Shown: one piece after another, positions 22,765 to 34,400 of the stretch
Position numbering within the stretch: position 1 is the stretch's first letter
Layout: each line of letters begins with the position of its first letter
NCBI GenBank assembly: GCA_963971405.1
Contig: OZ020486.1
Coordinates: 35,859,419 to 35,923,418, forward strand
Direction: 5' to 3'
DNA: 64,000 nucleotides
From: Psococerastis gibbosa
Taxonomy: Eukaryota > Arthropoda > Insecta > Psocodea > Psocidae
Program-made: the position numbers and the translations under genes
The notes under the pieces: generated by a model
What the model saw: the letters and a program-made list of their open reading frames with translations, nothing else
Databases searched by the model: none
What the model was told of the DNA's origin: nothing

Positions 22765-23127
22765 GGCGCCCATTCCACCGACCGGCTAGGGCTATTTACA
22801 AAAACGGTGACGTGGTAGCAGACATTCAAGACTTAGGCGGGGTTTCCACCGACCTCGCATTGCAGAATGCAAATGACATTGACGGAAATTAGAATTTTCC
22901 TTTTTATAGAAATTTATTAAAATGTTTGTACTTAACATATCCCATGACGCCATTTTTTAATTTTAGTTTGTTTGTTTGTGATTTTACTGTATGATCATTG
23001 ATCAATTTTAACTATGGCATAGAGGAAAATAAACATTTCCGTCAATTCTGCAATGCGAAGTCTTGAATGTCTGCTACCACGTCACCGTTTTTGGAAATAG
23101 CCCTAGCCGGTCAATGGAATGGGCACC
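22765..23127. mobile_element. Composite nested fold-back, copy B
   Basis: The outer left arm runs to CAAGACT; the central TA is 22834-22835 and the inner element follows. On the right the inner arm stops at CAATGCG and joins AAGTCTTGAATG, so about 20 bp of the inner end are missing. The same junction is found in copy G (50599-50957). Confidence 0.87.
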
Positions 23128-23399
23128 TAAGGCCGCGCCAACGGGGGTGGTCCGGCCCCCTCCGAAATAAAAGTGCTTTACACTGGATAAAATATATACT
23201 TTTGTGAATAAAATACGTAAAAAAATTGGACCCCCTCCCCTTGGATACCGAGATATGGGTATGCATGGTAAACAAGTGACCTAGCGAGGGTTCAATTTCG
23301 ATCCCCTCGACTTTCCCTATCCCAAAGCACTGAATTGAGAAATGGGACGACTGCATAGTCTAGAACGGGCATGATAATATATTGCAACACAGAAATAAT

Positions 23400-23760
23400 G
23401 ACATGGTATGCGATGTATTGGGGCGTGAATTATTCATAATTTTTTCAACAAATAATTTTTTATTCAAATGCAAAGGAACCTGTTCGGTTTAGTAACTCTA
23501 TTTAACACCTAAAACATACCTGAACTTAGATAGCATCGATAGAAAGGTTCAGCAGAACAATTATTTTTTAGTCATTTTTCATGAATTTTTTAAAAATATT
23601 TTTTGACCCCAGAATCAAACTATCAAGGGGCAAGCTACCTATTGGGTTTTGGTTACATTAATAACGCCTACAATATATGGGAAAATTAAAGAAAATCATT
23701 GTGGAGCAGTTTTTGAGAAAAATTTTAGCCGTTTTTCTTATTGGCTTGACTTATAACTCA
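23400..23760 (-). repeat. Fragment of the 7368-8322 repeat family
   Basis: The reverse complement matches the middle of 7368-8322, including the GTTTTAGGTGTTAAAT-like and CCTTGATAG words and the CTCAAAAACGGCTCC-like end. Confidence 0.7.
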
Positions 23761-24182
23761 TGGACATGAAGGCAATTTCAGTCATTTATTCTTTGGTGCA
23801 CCTTTTCTTTTGCTATGACTTTTGTGGAATCCTCATAATATTTTTTAGCATTCTTCTATAGCACCACATTTCAAAGGCTTGAGGCTTCCAACTTCTTGTC
23901 TCACAGTCGCGCCATAGAGCACCATTAATATTTTTCTCTTCACTTTAACCAAAAAATTATTGCCTCTCACACTCAGTTTTGAAATAGCACAGTAAAACTT
24001 ATTCTGGTGCGGAAAATCAGAAACAGCAGAGCATTGGGAGAAACAAAATTTATTAGCATCAGCATTTATCGTCATCTTGTGATGATCACATTTTTCATTT
24101 CTTATTACTTGATTTTATGCAATTATTCACTTTTTAGCCTAGAATACAGTGTATACCTACGATTAAATTTTGATGTATACTC

Positions 24183-24336
24183 AGGGACGGATTCAGCCCA
24201 TTTGGGGGAGGGGGTCAAAATAGAAGAAACATACTATGTAGGCTAGCATTGATTAAAAAAGAGCGTAATAAAGTAACAAACAATTGTTTATAGCAGCTAC
24301 CCCCCCCCCCTGCCCTCCCCCTGTATATCCGTCTAT
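24183..24336. mobile_element. Probable small hAT-like MITE
   Basis: The left end AGGGACGGATTCAG and a degraded complementary right end (CCGTCTATG) enclose G and C tracts. Flanks GTATACTC and GTATACTT differ by one base, as expected of an old 8-bp duplication. Confidence 0.5.
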
Positions 24337-24778
24337 GTGTATACTTAGTATAAGATATTATACATTTATTTATGAAAATAAACTATTGAAATCAATTGGC
24401 GGTGAACCATTGACTACAATGTCAATATGCTGGCATTGACTTCCCAATCGAAAAAAAGCGCATTAGCTGCCGTTAAGCAGTTAAGAGTAGGAAGGTACTT
24501 GATAAAGCGAGCTTTCATCGAAACTTGTTTTGTGAGAATTGAACATCCTCATTAAAGAGTAATTTTGTAATGGTCGGCCATTGCTGGTAGTTTGTCGGAG
24601 TGCATCGGACTGAGTGGCTTATCAGTTATCTTCTACGTCATTAGCAGACAAAGAATATCGCAGCTCGTAAAACTATTACAATCATATGAATAGAGTTAAG
24701 GGACGTTTGTTATATAATCTATTATTTTATAGGGGGTTCGACAACATGTTTTTCTAGAAACTGGAGTTTCTTAGAAAT

Positions 24779-25071
24779 TAGGGCTCTATATTAGACAGGT
24801 ATTGTCATCCGCCATGTTGTATCCATTATAAGTCTTGTGTATAAGCCAAGCATTGGGTGTTTACCTATTTATTTTTAGAAATTTATAGTTGTTTATTTAT
24901 TTTTATTTAAAAAATCGTGCTAACAAATAGGGAATTTATAATAAAAAATAACTAAAACGTGTATTCGTTTTTTTCAATATTTTTCAATCTTTTAATTTAG
25001 TTACAATACTTACCATATAGGAAATATGGGATACAACATGGCGGATGACAATACCCGGGTATATAGTGCCT
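24779..25071. mobile_element. Fold-back MITE
   Basis: Arms TATTGTCATCCGCCATGTTG and the complement CAACATGGCGGATGACAATA, with about 50 bp of pairing and an AT-rich loop. Confidence 0.8.
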
Positions 25072-25433
25072 TATTAGAAATGTCGATCAAGTATCAAAGC
25101 CATATATGCCAGTAGAAGAAATGCCGCACTACATTTAAATGCATTGAATTTAGCCTGTGCTAACACCGTTTCACCACAGTTTTTGAAGGCACACACACCT
25201 TACCTAACCTTGCATTTTTTCACGCCTTCAAAATTTGTGGCCAAACTGTGTTAATAATATATAAAATGTAGAGGACCATTTTTTCTACTTGTACTGTCCT
25301 TTTTGGCTTTATGATCGATATTTCACGAGAAATTCGACTTTATAAAAAAACGCGAAGTGGAGGTTGTCAGATTTGCTTTTAAAGACATGCTACGTAGAAA
25401 ATTAGCACCCCAAAATTGGTTGTTATTGACTTT

Positions 25434-25770
25434 TACTTTTTTAATTTATTAACAAAGCAGGTTATTAACGATTTGGCTCATGTAAGTTGTGGAAAACTAC
25501 TTCATGCATCATATAATAGTAAACATTAAATTTTGGTACCTTAGTTCTTTCGTGAAAACCAGTGGGGACTCAAATTTCGCATAATCTATGATCGATATTT
25601 CACGAGAAATTCGACTTTATAAAAAAACGCGAAGTGGAGGTTGTCCGATTTGCTTTTAAGTTAAAACTATAAAACCGAAAAGTAAAAATAGCCGATTATA
25701 TGATGCATGAAGTAGTATTTTTACAACTTAAATGAGCCAAATTTTTAATAACGCGCTGAGTTAATGAAAT
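25434..25770. mobile_element. Fold-back MITE (AACAAAGCA... family), copy 2
   Basis: Related to 13748-14010. An approximately 65-bp block with CGAGAAATTCGACTTTAT and CGCGAAGTGGAGGTTGTC occurs inside (about 25585-25660) and also just outside on the left (about 25312-25380). This direct repeat straddles the left arm. Confidence 0.75.
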
Positions 25771-27136
25771 AAAAAATGAAGTCTTTAATCCTCTAAATTA
25801 ACACTCGTCAGCATAGTAGAGAATTAACCAAGCTCACCTGTATTATGAGTACAATATACACTTCTTAGAAGATGTCTTCTATCACAATTTCCTTGGCGTG
25901 CGGGTAGTTTTTAAAGGGGGCCCAAGTTGCGAACGTAATAACTGGCAATCTCAATACCCATGCCTGTTAGAACGGTCACAAATCAAAACCCCTAATGCAT
26001 CTGCTGCCGTCTTGTTGTCTTGCAAGAATTCCTCTTGCGGGGGACATTCTCGAAGATGATGGAACGATCTGAGTTTATCAGCCCCTCTGGCTCCTCTATA
26101 ACGCTTCGTAGGGTATAGAATTGAATTGAATCGAATTGAAAACGACTTTATTGAATAAAAACAAAACAAAAGGCGAACAATAAGACTATAAAGTCTTATT
26201 TCCATGCTAACCTTAAAAACAAACATTGTATTAATATATAGATACTTAAAATTAAATAGAGAAGAAACAAGAGAAGAAGGGTGGGATCCATCGTCATCAC
26301 CATTATAAGACCGGAGAGAGTCTCAAGCGTTATCTAAGATATATTGTTTAATAATTTTCTTAAAGCTACTGAGTGAACTAGCTGCCCTAACCTCCAATGG
26401 TAGGCACAATTATACAATGTCAATAACTTCGACAGGCTACCATGTGAGAAATATAGAATTCGAATATACTTACTATCTACTAACTGACACTAATGTATAT
26501 TACCTACAAAAATAATAGCACTATCTGCCGTAACAAGGGCGCGGTACAATACGTACTTGGAGGTTACGGTATTTAAAAATTGATATACTACACTAAGATT
26601 CCGCCTTCAGAAACATAGGAAAATGCAAATTTATGCTGCAGTTAAGATGGTCTTTGGAAGCTCGTACAAGCAACACGGTTGCTTACAAGGGAATGAAAGA
26701 ACATCATAATCAATAAATACGAAAATTAGTTTTTTCTACTTCTGCTTCTTCTTTAAATGCCTTTTCTAGATGGGGATCATCCTGGCAAGTTAAGGACGTC
26801 CTTAAATTTATCCTTACGATGATGGAGCATTCAACGGTTGAAATGTCTGTGCGGGAAGAGAAATATTAATCTCGGGCATTGATGTAAAGTGGCCCGGGTG
26901 CTCGGACGGCATTGGCTGCTGGCAGGGGTGCCTGATGGGTCATTATGGAATTGAAGATAATAGGGATCCCAACAGATTGTTCGCTCTCAATCAGCTACTT
27001 CCTGAGTTGTTGACACTTTCGTAGGCTGCTCTGCAAAGTTGAGCTCTTATACGGCGCAGTATGTAGGCTGGCCTGATTGCCTTTATGCTATCTTAGAAAC
27101 TAAGACAAAAATTGCATAATCAGCTAGGTACTTTGT
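25771..27136. other. Intergenic, possible LINE trace
   Basis: Minus-strand 25951-26115 reads GARGADKLRSFHHLRECPP and onward, with the Cys/His look of a LINE C-terminal region, but it is too short to assign. Nothing else recognised. Confidence 0.35.
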
Positions 27137-27714
27137 AGCTGCAGCCCTATCATGGCGATTTAGGATTAACATAATACCGGGGTTTTATTTTTTTAAATCA
27201 CATTAGTAAGGTGTCACGTGACGGTGTTAAAATATGCGCAGGAAATTTAAATTAATAAATTATTTGAATACATGAGAAATCTTGACTTTTTGTTGTTCTA
27301 TTGCTAATAAGTCAACCTACCGGAGTTAGGGCTATAAAGCCCTCTCTTACACTCATTTAGGATGACCCGGGTCCGCCTGCATTACATGCCCTCCAAAGCA
27401 TGGACAGAAAATATAGTCAGTGTGGGACTCGAACCAGCATTCGTGAAAGTCGGAGTCTATACCACAACTTTACTGGAACTGAAGAATGGGTGCATTGTTT
27501 TATAACTGAAGGAAATACTACTAGTAATAAACATTAAAAAGTACAGGTAGAATTTTAGAATATAATAAGAATTTTAACTAGTTCGTCACATCTAAGGGAG
27601 AAAAATTTATCAATTTGAATTTCCCGCGCATTTTTCACTCATTTATTTAAAACCATTGAATAAACCCGGTATTATGTAAATCCCAAAGCGCCGTAATAGG
27701 CCCTAGGGCTGCAG
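27137..27714. mobile_element. Divergent GCAGCC-type MITE carrying a SINE
   Basis: Left end GCAGCCCTATCATGGCG with ATAATACCGGGGTTT, and a right end with AAACCCGGTATTATGTAAAT, then GGGCTGC. A tRNA-derived SINE lies inside at 27278-27476, off centre. Confidence 0.65.
27278..27476 (-). mobile_element. tRNA-derived SINE, copy 3
   Basis: It shares the GGGCTTTATAGCCC body and tail. The head has lost about 10 bases near the B box, so it is an old copy. Confidence 0.82.
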
Positions 27715-27729
27715 GAGAATTTTTACGAT

Positions 27730-27770
27730 ACTCTATATATATATATATACTATATATATATATATATGCA
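27730..27770. repeat. (TA)n microsatellite
   Basis: Two runs of TA separated by a single CTA phase change; self-complementary. Confidence 0.9.
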
Positions 27771-28259
27771 TACAATGTACAGTATATATACATTTGAACG
27801 TAGACTTACAGTTACTTACACAGCTCACGTAATTTGGCACTGTACTATAAGCTCTATCAAAGTGCTTTATCTCCTGGGGAAAGAGTGTCACCTACCTGTT
27901 GTGTGCCTGATTACGACTGGACCGAATGCAAGCTGAGGAGACTGTGTCATGAATATGCAAGAAGAGATTAGACGTGTCTGTCCATGTCATATCTGAGCTA
28001 CTTTTGTGTTGTGCAATGAATCATTTTGAGTTTCGTGCTTTCTATAGTAACTAGGGACTTGGTACTTGGTATAGGAAATGCGAGAAACTATAGTTAGCAT
28101 ACAGGGACGCAGCAACCAGAGGAGGCAGGGCGTTTATTGCCCACCACCCCCCCTGGGAGGTGGGAACCAAATTGCAATTCTTTTGAATCGTCTAAAATAC
28201 TTTAAATGTGGCCTTGTCAAAAAAATTAAACGAAATTACATTTAAAAGTTTTTTGGTTC

Positions 28260-28540
28260 TTTGTTTTGCTTTTTTTTTCTTATCCTCGATATGTAAAATT
28301 ACTGGAAATCCCACTATTTCGCACCAATTTTTTCACAAATATTCCCTCAGTGGTGTTATTTGGTTGGTTATTCGGTGTAATTGGAATAAGTCTAAAAATT
28401 ACATTTTCTTTCTGTCAAAACTCAAAATACGTAAACCCCTACTATTTCGGACCTATTTTTCCAAAAATTTCCCCCGGAGGAAATCCCCGAGCAATATTAT
28501 TATATTGTATGATTTTCCGCAACAACCCTGAAAACCTCTT
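28260..28540 (-). repeat. Fragment related to the hAT-like G-tract element
   Basis: The reverse complement carries GGGGGAAATTTTTGGAAAAA and a GGGGTTTACGTATTTTGAG-like block as in 6290-6340. Overlapping open frames here are by-products of this repeat. Confidence 0.55.
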
Positions 28541-28897
28541 CAATCGAAGATTGGCGGCCATCAAGGCAATTTAAAGACTGATCGATGCTCTGATAAGGCA
28601 AGTCGTGCTCATGCCATACCATCTTCCCTTGAATTATTGTGTGCAGAATTTTCGTTCCTAATTAATTATTATAGTTACTGTTTCTTAACCGTCAACAGCA
28701 ACTCGGTTTCTGTTCGCCATAGCTTCCTATGTACAATAATATAATATTGTACAGCATTGCATTTTTGTGACAGCTTGCAATTTTTCATCTTTCATCTCTT
28801 CATCTTTTTCATCTGGCAAATTTCATATTTTTGGGACTTTGGAAGGTCAAATTGAGGGGGCTATTCTCAGATTACGTCATAATCAAGGAGTAGCCCA

Positions 28898-29500
28898 CTT
28901 AGGCGTGTATTCCACTGGTCAATATTCCGTCATTTGTGTTTGAAAAAAAGTTGAGATTTTTGTTTTAAAGAGACTATTATGTAGATACTTAACTTATCTT
29001 TAAAAAAAAATAATTTCTTTTTTAAATCACAAATAACGGAATATTGGCCTGAACACACTGCATGGTGTATGGGTCTGAGTGCTGGGCCGTGCGAAAACGC
29101 GAAGAAGACATGATGCACGCAGCAGAAATGCGAATGCTCAGAAAATCCTGCGGTGTAACATTGAAAGACCGACGCAGAAACGAGGACATAAGGCAGGACA
29201 TGAGAACGTGTTGCGTGCAAGAAAACCTGAGGGAAAAGAGGCTGAACTGGTGGGGACACTTACTACGTAGAGACGAAGACCACCTAGACAGAAGAGTAAT
29301 GGAACTGGAGATGCCAGGAAGAAGACTACCAGGGAGGCCGAAACAAACACTGGATAGAAAGATCGCCGAAGACATGAAAAGATTGGGGCTCTCAACTGAA
29401 GAGTGCACAGGACAGGACCATGTGGAAACGACGCTGCCGTGCCGCCGACCCTCCATAAGGAAAAGGCGTAGTAAAAGTAAAAATTAGTAAGTACACGCCT
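28898..29500. mobile_element. Fold-back MITE split by a LINE tail
   Basis: The left arm TTAGGCGTGTATTCCACTGG...CGTCATTTGTG pairs with CACAAATAACGGAATATTGG ending at about 29048. The missing outer part of the right arm reappears as TACACGCCTTAG at about 29491-29502, beyond the LINE. Ends match the AGGCG...ATTCCAC signature shared by the other fold-backs. Confidence 0.75.
29052..29490 (+). mobile_element. LINE fragment, C-terminal reverse transcriptase product
   Basis: The frame VYGSECWAVRKREEDMMHAA...WWGHLLRRDEDHLDRRV...GRRLPGRPKQ is the conserved region C-terminal to the reverse transcriptase of many non-LTR elements. It is heavily 5'-truncated. The tail reads TAGTAAAAGTAAAAATTAG, similar to the other LINE tails here. 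Confidence 0.85.
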
Positions 29501-29502
29501 TA

Positions 29503-31469
29503 GCGACAAGGGCCATGCCCACATTGCAACATACACGGTAAATATAGGCTATGTTAGTAAATAATTATAGATTTATACTTAGTTTTTCTATTGCTATTAA
29601 AATTATTTATGATCAAATGTATATGGGTCTTCATAAAATAAAATTTATCATTCTTTTAACAAATATACAGTACACATAATATTTAGTCAAAACTTTTTGG
29701 CGCGTTTTTAATAAGCTAATGCTGTCATCTATTGAGAACTTTCAGTACTAAATTCCTTATCTAGTGCCACGTGAAAAGTAAACTAACGTCCATTTTTATT
29801 TTTTAGTTGTTTGATATTTTTACCTTTACATTTTTATAGAATATAGTTACCCATTTTTATTTTCATTAGAAAGAAGCAATGCACGGTTTGAAAATATAAT
29901 CTGGCCTATTTCTAGTGTCTTAATTATTGCACATGTTTTAAGCAGTGATGGTGATTTTCAAATTGTGAGTGGCAGCCTATTCGGTAAATTGAGAAGTGAC
30001 TTTTTGTGTACAACAAAGTAAGTCAAAACTGGGGAACTAAACCATGGGAATCCCATAAAATCGGTTGATCTAAAATTGGGGTTTGACGTGTTTTCCTCGT
30101 GGGAATGCCCACTCGAGTGGAGCCCTCCATGTCAGACATGTCATTTATGCAGAGTAATAGCTGGACCGATGCATTGCCAGTATGCAGAGATTCTGGCGTT
30201 GGAGTTTCAACGAACCAGTTGTACCGGCAAGATGGAACTAGACAGGTAAGTGTATAACCCATGGCCTAGTCCTATATATTTGATATTTGATTTGACAAGT
30301 TGATAATAGAGAAGTGAGCCAGTTGAAATAATAAATATGGAGGCTTGCAAACAAGAAAGGTCCTGATTTCTGGTTCTAGTGACACCGAATAATATCGGAA
30401 AGTAATAGGTCGCAATGCCTGTGCGTACATTTTACTGCAAATTATTTGTCCTTTTGAAATAGTCAGAAGAGTGGCATCGGACCTATTCTTTGTGAATCTA
30501 ATCCAACCAGCAGCTTTGTATAGAATAATATACATCCCTCCCCGCACAAGCTATGTAGGCTTAGGATTTGGCAGATTAATTTTTTTTAGTGCCACATTTT
30601 TTAGCCGAATGCGTCTCCAACCAAAGAACTTCTAATTCTAATATAATATTCCAACCAATCACCATTGTCGGAGGAACTACTCGGAAGCCGAAAACTTATT
30701 CTTAAGGTTGTCTGCTACCACGTTTTCCCATATGCCAAACTGCCAAAGCATGGTTAATCTTTCAACTTTCCAGCAGATTTCTTGGTCGGAGTGGCCGTTT
30801 GAAGCTATTAAGATTAAGCTGTCTTACTCTTGTTTTTTTGGCAGTTTACTTATAATATTATGTGTTTAGAACTTAACAAGAGAATAACAATTCAGTCCGA
30901 TTATTTGAGTGAATTTCCATAATCCATTATTTGTCATGAATCCATCAGCCAATGTGAACACACCTTTTTCGCCTAATTAATGAGAATCTTTGGCTCAAGT
31001 GAAAGCTAACTGCAAGCTTAGGTGCACATTTCAATGACGTGCAGGCTATTTTTAACATTGAACAATTTGCTTTTTTAATGATTAATCGCATACAAACAAT
31101 TTAATGAGTGTCTCCGATTGACCTCTTCAGACGCCTCACTAAGTAACCCAAGGTGTGTAGAGACTCGCACAAATACAAGCACACTACCACCTTGCCACCG
31201 AAGCCGTTCCTTAGACATGAAGTTCATCTTAATTGGGGGTGAAAAGTAAAAAATATATATAAATATATAATAATAATAATGTATTTTTTTTTCTTCTGCA
31301 TATAATTATAAATAATTTTAATGGTAGATGATATAACGTCATTGAAGGTACCAACTCAGCCCCTACCATTTGCCTCATCCGTATCTCCTTAGGCTGAACA
31401 AGCTCCATGCTTGAAATATAATTTTCCAGGATGTTCTATTTATATTTCAATCTTATGTATTGTATACTT
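29503..31469. other. Intergenic, few repeats
   Basis: No gene seen. 30711-30725 carries GTCTGCTACCACGTT, the core word of the fold-back families, without a clear hairpin. 31075-31220 is a copy of the CGCATACAAACAATTTAAT repeat. Confidence 0.45.
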
Positions 31470-34400
31470 TTAGTTACCTGGAGGATTTACTTTATTGTCT
31501 ATTTTCTCTCCACCAATTAGACTTGGCTTCTTAACTGTTCTTTTAACAAACAAAAGTAGTGTTTCAATGTTCCAAGCAACGGCACAAAGGAATATGCAAA
31601 CGCTTTGTGCATGAATGCAGATTTGGTAGCTCCCAGTGGCATCTCTTATGAAACCTGGAACAAAAAGACAATTTTGTTTCTATTTTACCCATAACAAAAA
31701 AAAAAAGAAAAATCTACATCTTAAGTAAAAATAAGTTCATTCATATATCAGTGGTACAATGTAATAATATTTGCTACCTTAACAGATTAGCCTATATTCT
31801 TATTGTAGGATTAATTTATTCTTTTAATCTTATAACCGTTTAACTCAACAAGGACAAGGGGACTTAGCCGAAAATAAACGTTGTCATCGGGGTTATTAGT
31901 TAGGCCAAACTTTAACCTGATAATGACGGAAACGAAGTAATGCATTACCAACTTTTAGATTAGTAATGGGCATTACCAACTTACTTATGAGTGGTCCAAA
32001 AATGACTATGAATAAACCTTTGGCCACCATATGCAAGCCAAACGCTGCTGGTAGTTTTTCAAGTTTATCGTCGCAATACTCGGCCACAACGAGCATGAAG
32101 TTGATGAGGGTTGCACCTCTAAAGAAGCCACTGATGATTAAAATCGTTTCCAATTGAATCCACTCCCCAGATTCAGCCAACGCTGAAAATAGTTAAAATT
32201 TAATTTTAAACAAATCTTAAAAAAATAATTATGTTTGATTATTTGATATGATAAACTGCTACCCAGGATTAATTTAAGACACGTTTTAAAAAATTGCCCT
32301 GTTTGTGTTATTAGGTGTCGTTTTCGACTTTTTGAAGGATTTTAAATATTATCAGTTCTATGACATTGTCCAAAAATCTACGCAATTATTTAATCAATCA
32401 TGTACCTTGACGCTTATGTTCAAAATTATTTTAGCAAATAAAAGGTAATCATCAATATTTACTCTAAGTTGACTTTTGGTTGAAGGGGTAGTCTCCTGAG
32501 GACATTATATCCAGAATAGGGTATCAAGAAAAAATCTGAATCTGGTGGGACTCATACTCACGATCTTCGCCTTACCGGAGTGTCGTGGTAGCCACTACAC
32601 TATACGAATTTCAATTAAAGAATTTAAGATTATTTGCATACAAACAATTCAATGAATTTATCCGAAAACCTCTTCAGCTGCCTCTGTAGGTAATACCTGT
32701 GTTGAGTTACGACAGGTTTCCGATCGCGTTGTGTATAGAGACTCGCACATGTACGAATAAGCTACCCCTATGCCATCAAAGACACTGCTGGATGCTCAGT
32801 GACAAGATTCAAATTGTCAGACAGGTCAGCACAGCTACACAACTACCCAACTGTTAAAAACGAGCTATAATTAGTAACGGATACTCACCTGATCGAGAAA
32901 CTGCACAAAATATTGTGGCGATCATAAACATAGTTCGACGCGTAATAACACCCGTCAGGCGGTCACAAATTGGGGGAAGTATGACGCGTGCCACAATGTC
33001 ACTGGCTGCCATCATGGATAGGCAAAAAGCAGTCTCGGATTTGCTATGACCCAAATGTGCCAGGAAGAAGGGCACTATCATTTTGAAATTAAGTTCCGCC
33101 ACGTAGAAAATGGAGAGTCCAAATAAGATATTGACAAATATCGGGTCCTTGAGGAGATCTAAGTCTAATAAGTGAGCAAATCGACTGAAGACAGATTTGT
33201 CTCCTCTGTCTTCTAACTTTTGAGATTTTTGACTTGTAATGCTCTTGATGTCATCTTGCACTTCATGGTTTATCTGAAAAAGATATAAAAACCTTGAGGA
33301 GCTATAATTAGGGAACAAAAGTTAGAAATATGCTTAGAAGAGCCATCGACGTTTTTGTGGATTATCCGAGGTGTACTGTACTATTATATAATTACTTTAC
33401 TTTTTTTAAACTTTAATTAGGCGTGATCAGCCCAGGAGGACCTTTGGCCGCTCTGACAATTTCCCTCCGTCTTTGTCGATCCTCTGCAGCCGCTGTCCAA
33501 TCTGCTGCCTCGACGCCAACTCGAAGGAGGTCCTCCTGGCACTGGTCCGCCCATCTTCGCCTAAGTCTTCCTCTTGGTCTTCTTCCGAGGGGGATCGCTT
33601 CCCACACGGCCTTTGGGGGTCTGTAGCCCGGCATCCGGTGCACATGTTCTTGTCCTTTGTAGCCTTTTTGCTCTAAGATCGTCAATGACGCTAATTACTT
33701 TACTATATTATTGTATTATAAATTTGTCTTAAATTTAATTTTTAGTATCTCGTGTCGCCATGAAAACTTACTGCATGAATTTGTAAGCAACTTCCAGTGA
33801 AATCCAAATTTGACAGATTTGATAGAGTGGAGCCCTTTCTTTTTCGAACTGTTGGAAAAGAGTTTTGAGCCATGTTAGCTTCCACTACGGATTTATGTAG
33901 ACTAATCGTCGACGGAACTTGCATTGGAGTGTTTTTGTTGCTGTGATATGAGGTTTCGGATAACTTTCTTCGTCCAGGTGCTCTGGCTTTGTTATTTTCT
34001 TGGAAATATTTATCCAATTTAGTTTCTGTTGATGACTTATTAAGTATATTCTTTGACGCTTCAAAGTCTGCTTGATATGTTCTTGCGGAATCAGCTGTAA
34101 ATTATGACTTGTGAAGCGTTAAAATATTAATAGCCTGCGCTTGATTATGATTTCAGATTTCAGATTATGAGTTTCAAGAAACCGTACTAAGCTAACATAA
34201 TTATTACGCTGTACGGTTTATATGTGGACACTACTGGTATAATTCGTAGCTACTATAGCCTACTAATATACTCAAAAGGAATGGGCACGTCACTTACTAC
34301 TTATTCACTACTTGCAAACCTGGCAGCTACAATATTTAGCTTTATTGCTGTAGGGTTTAGATTTTTCTTTAATATAGGTAAACCTATGAGGGAAGTCGAA

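Noticed and set aside
25951-26226. Possible Cys/His LINE C-terminus on the minus strand
   Set aside because: Too short and without a diagnostic motif; mentioned only as a trace.
28208-28574. Two overlapping open frames of about 100 codons
   Set aside because: They fall in a fragment of the G-tract hAT-like element; similar sequence near 6290-6340 is non-coding.
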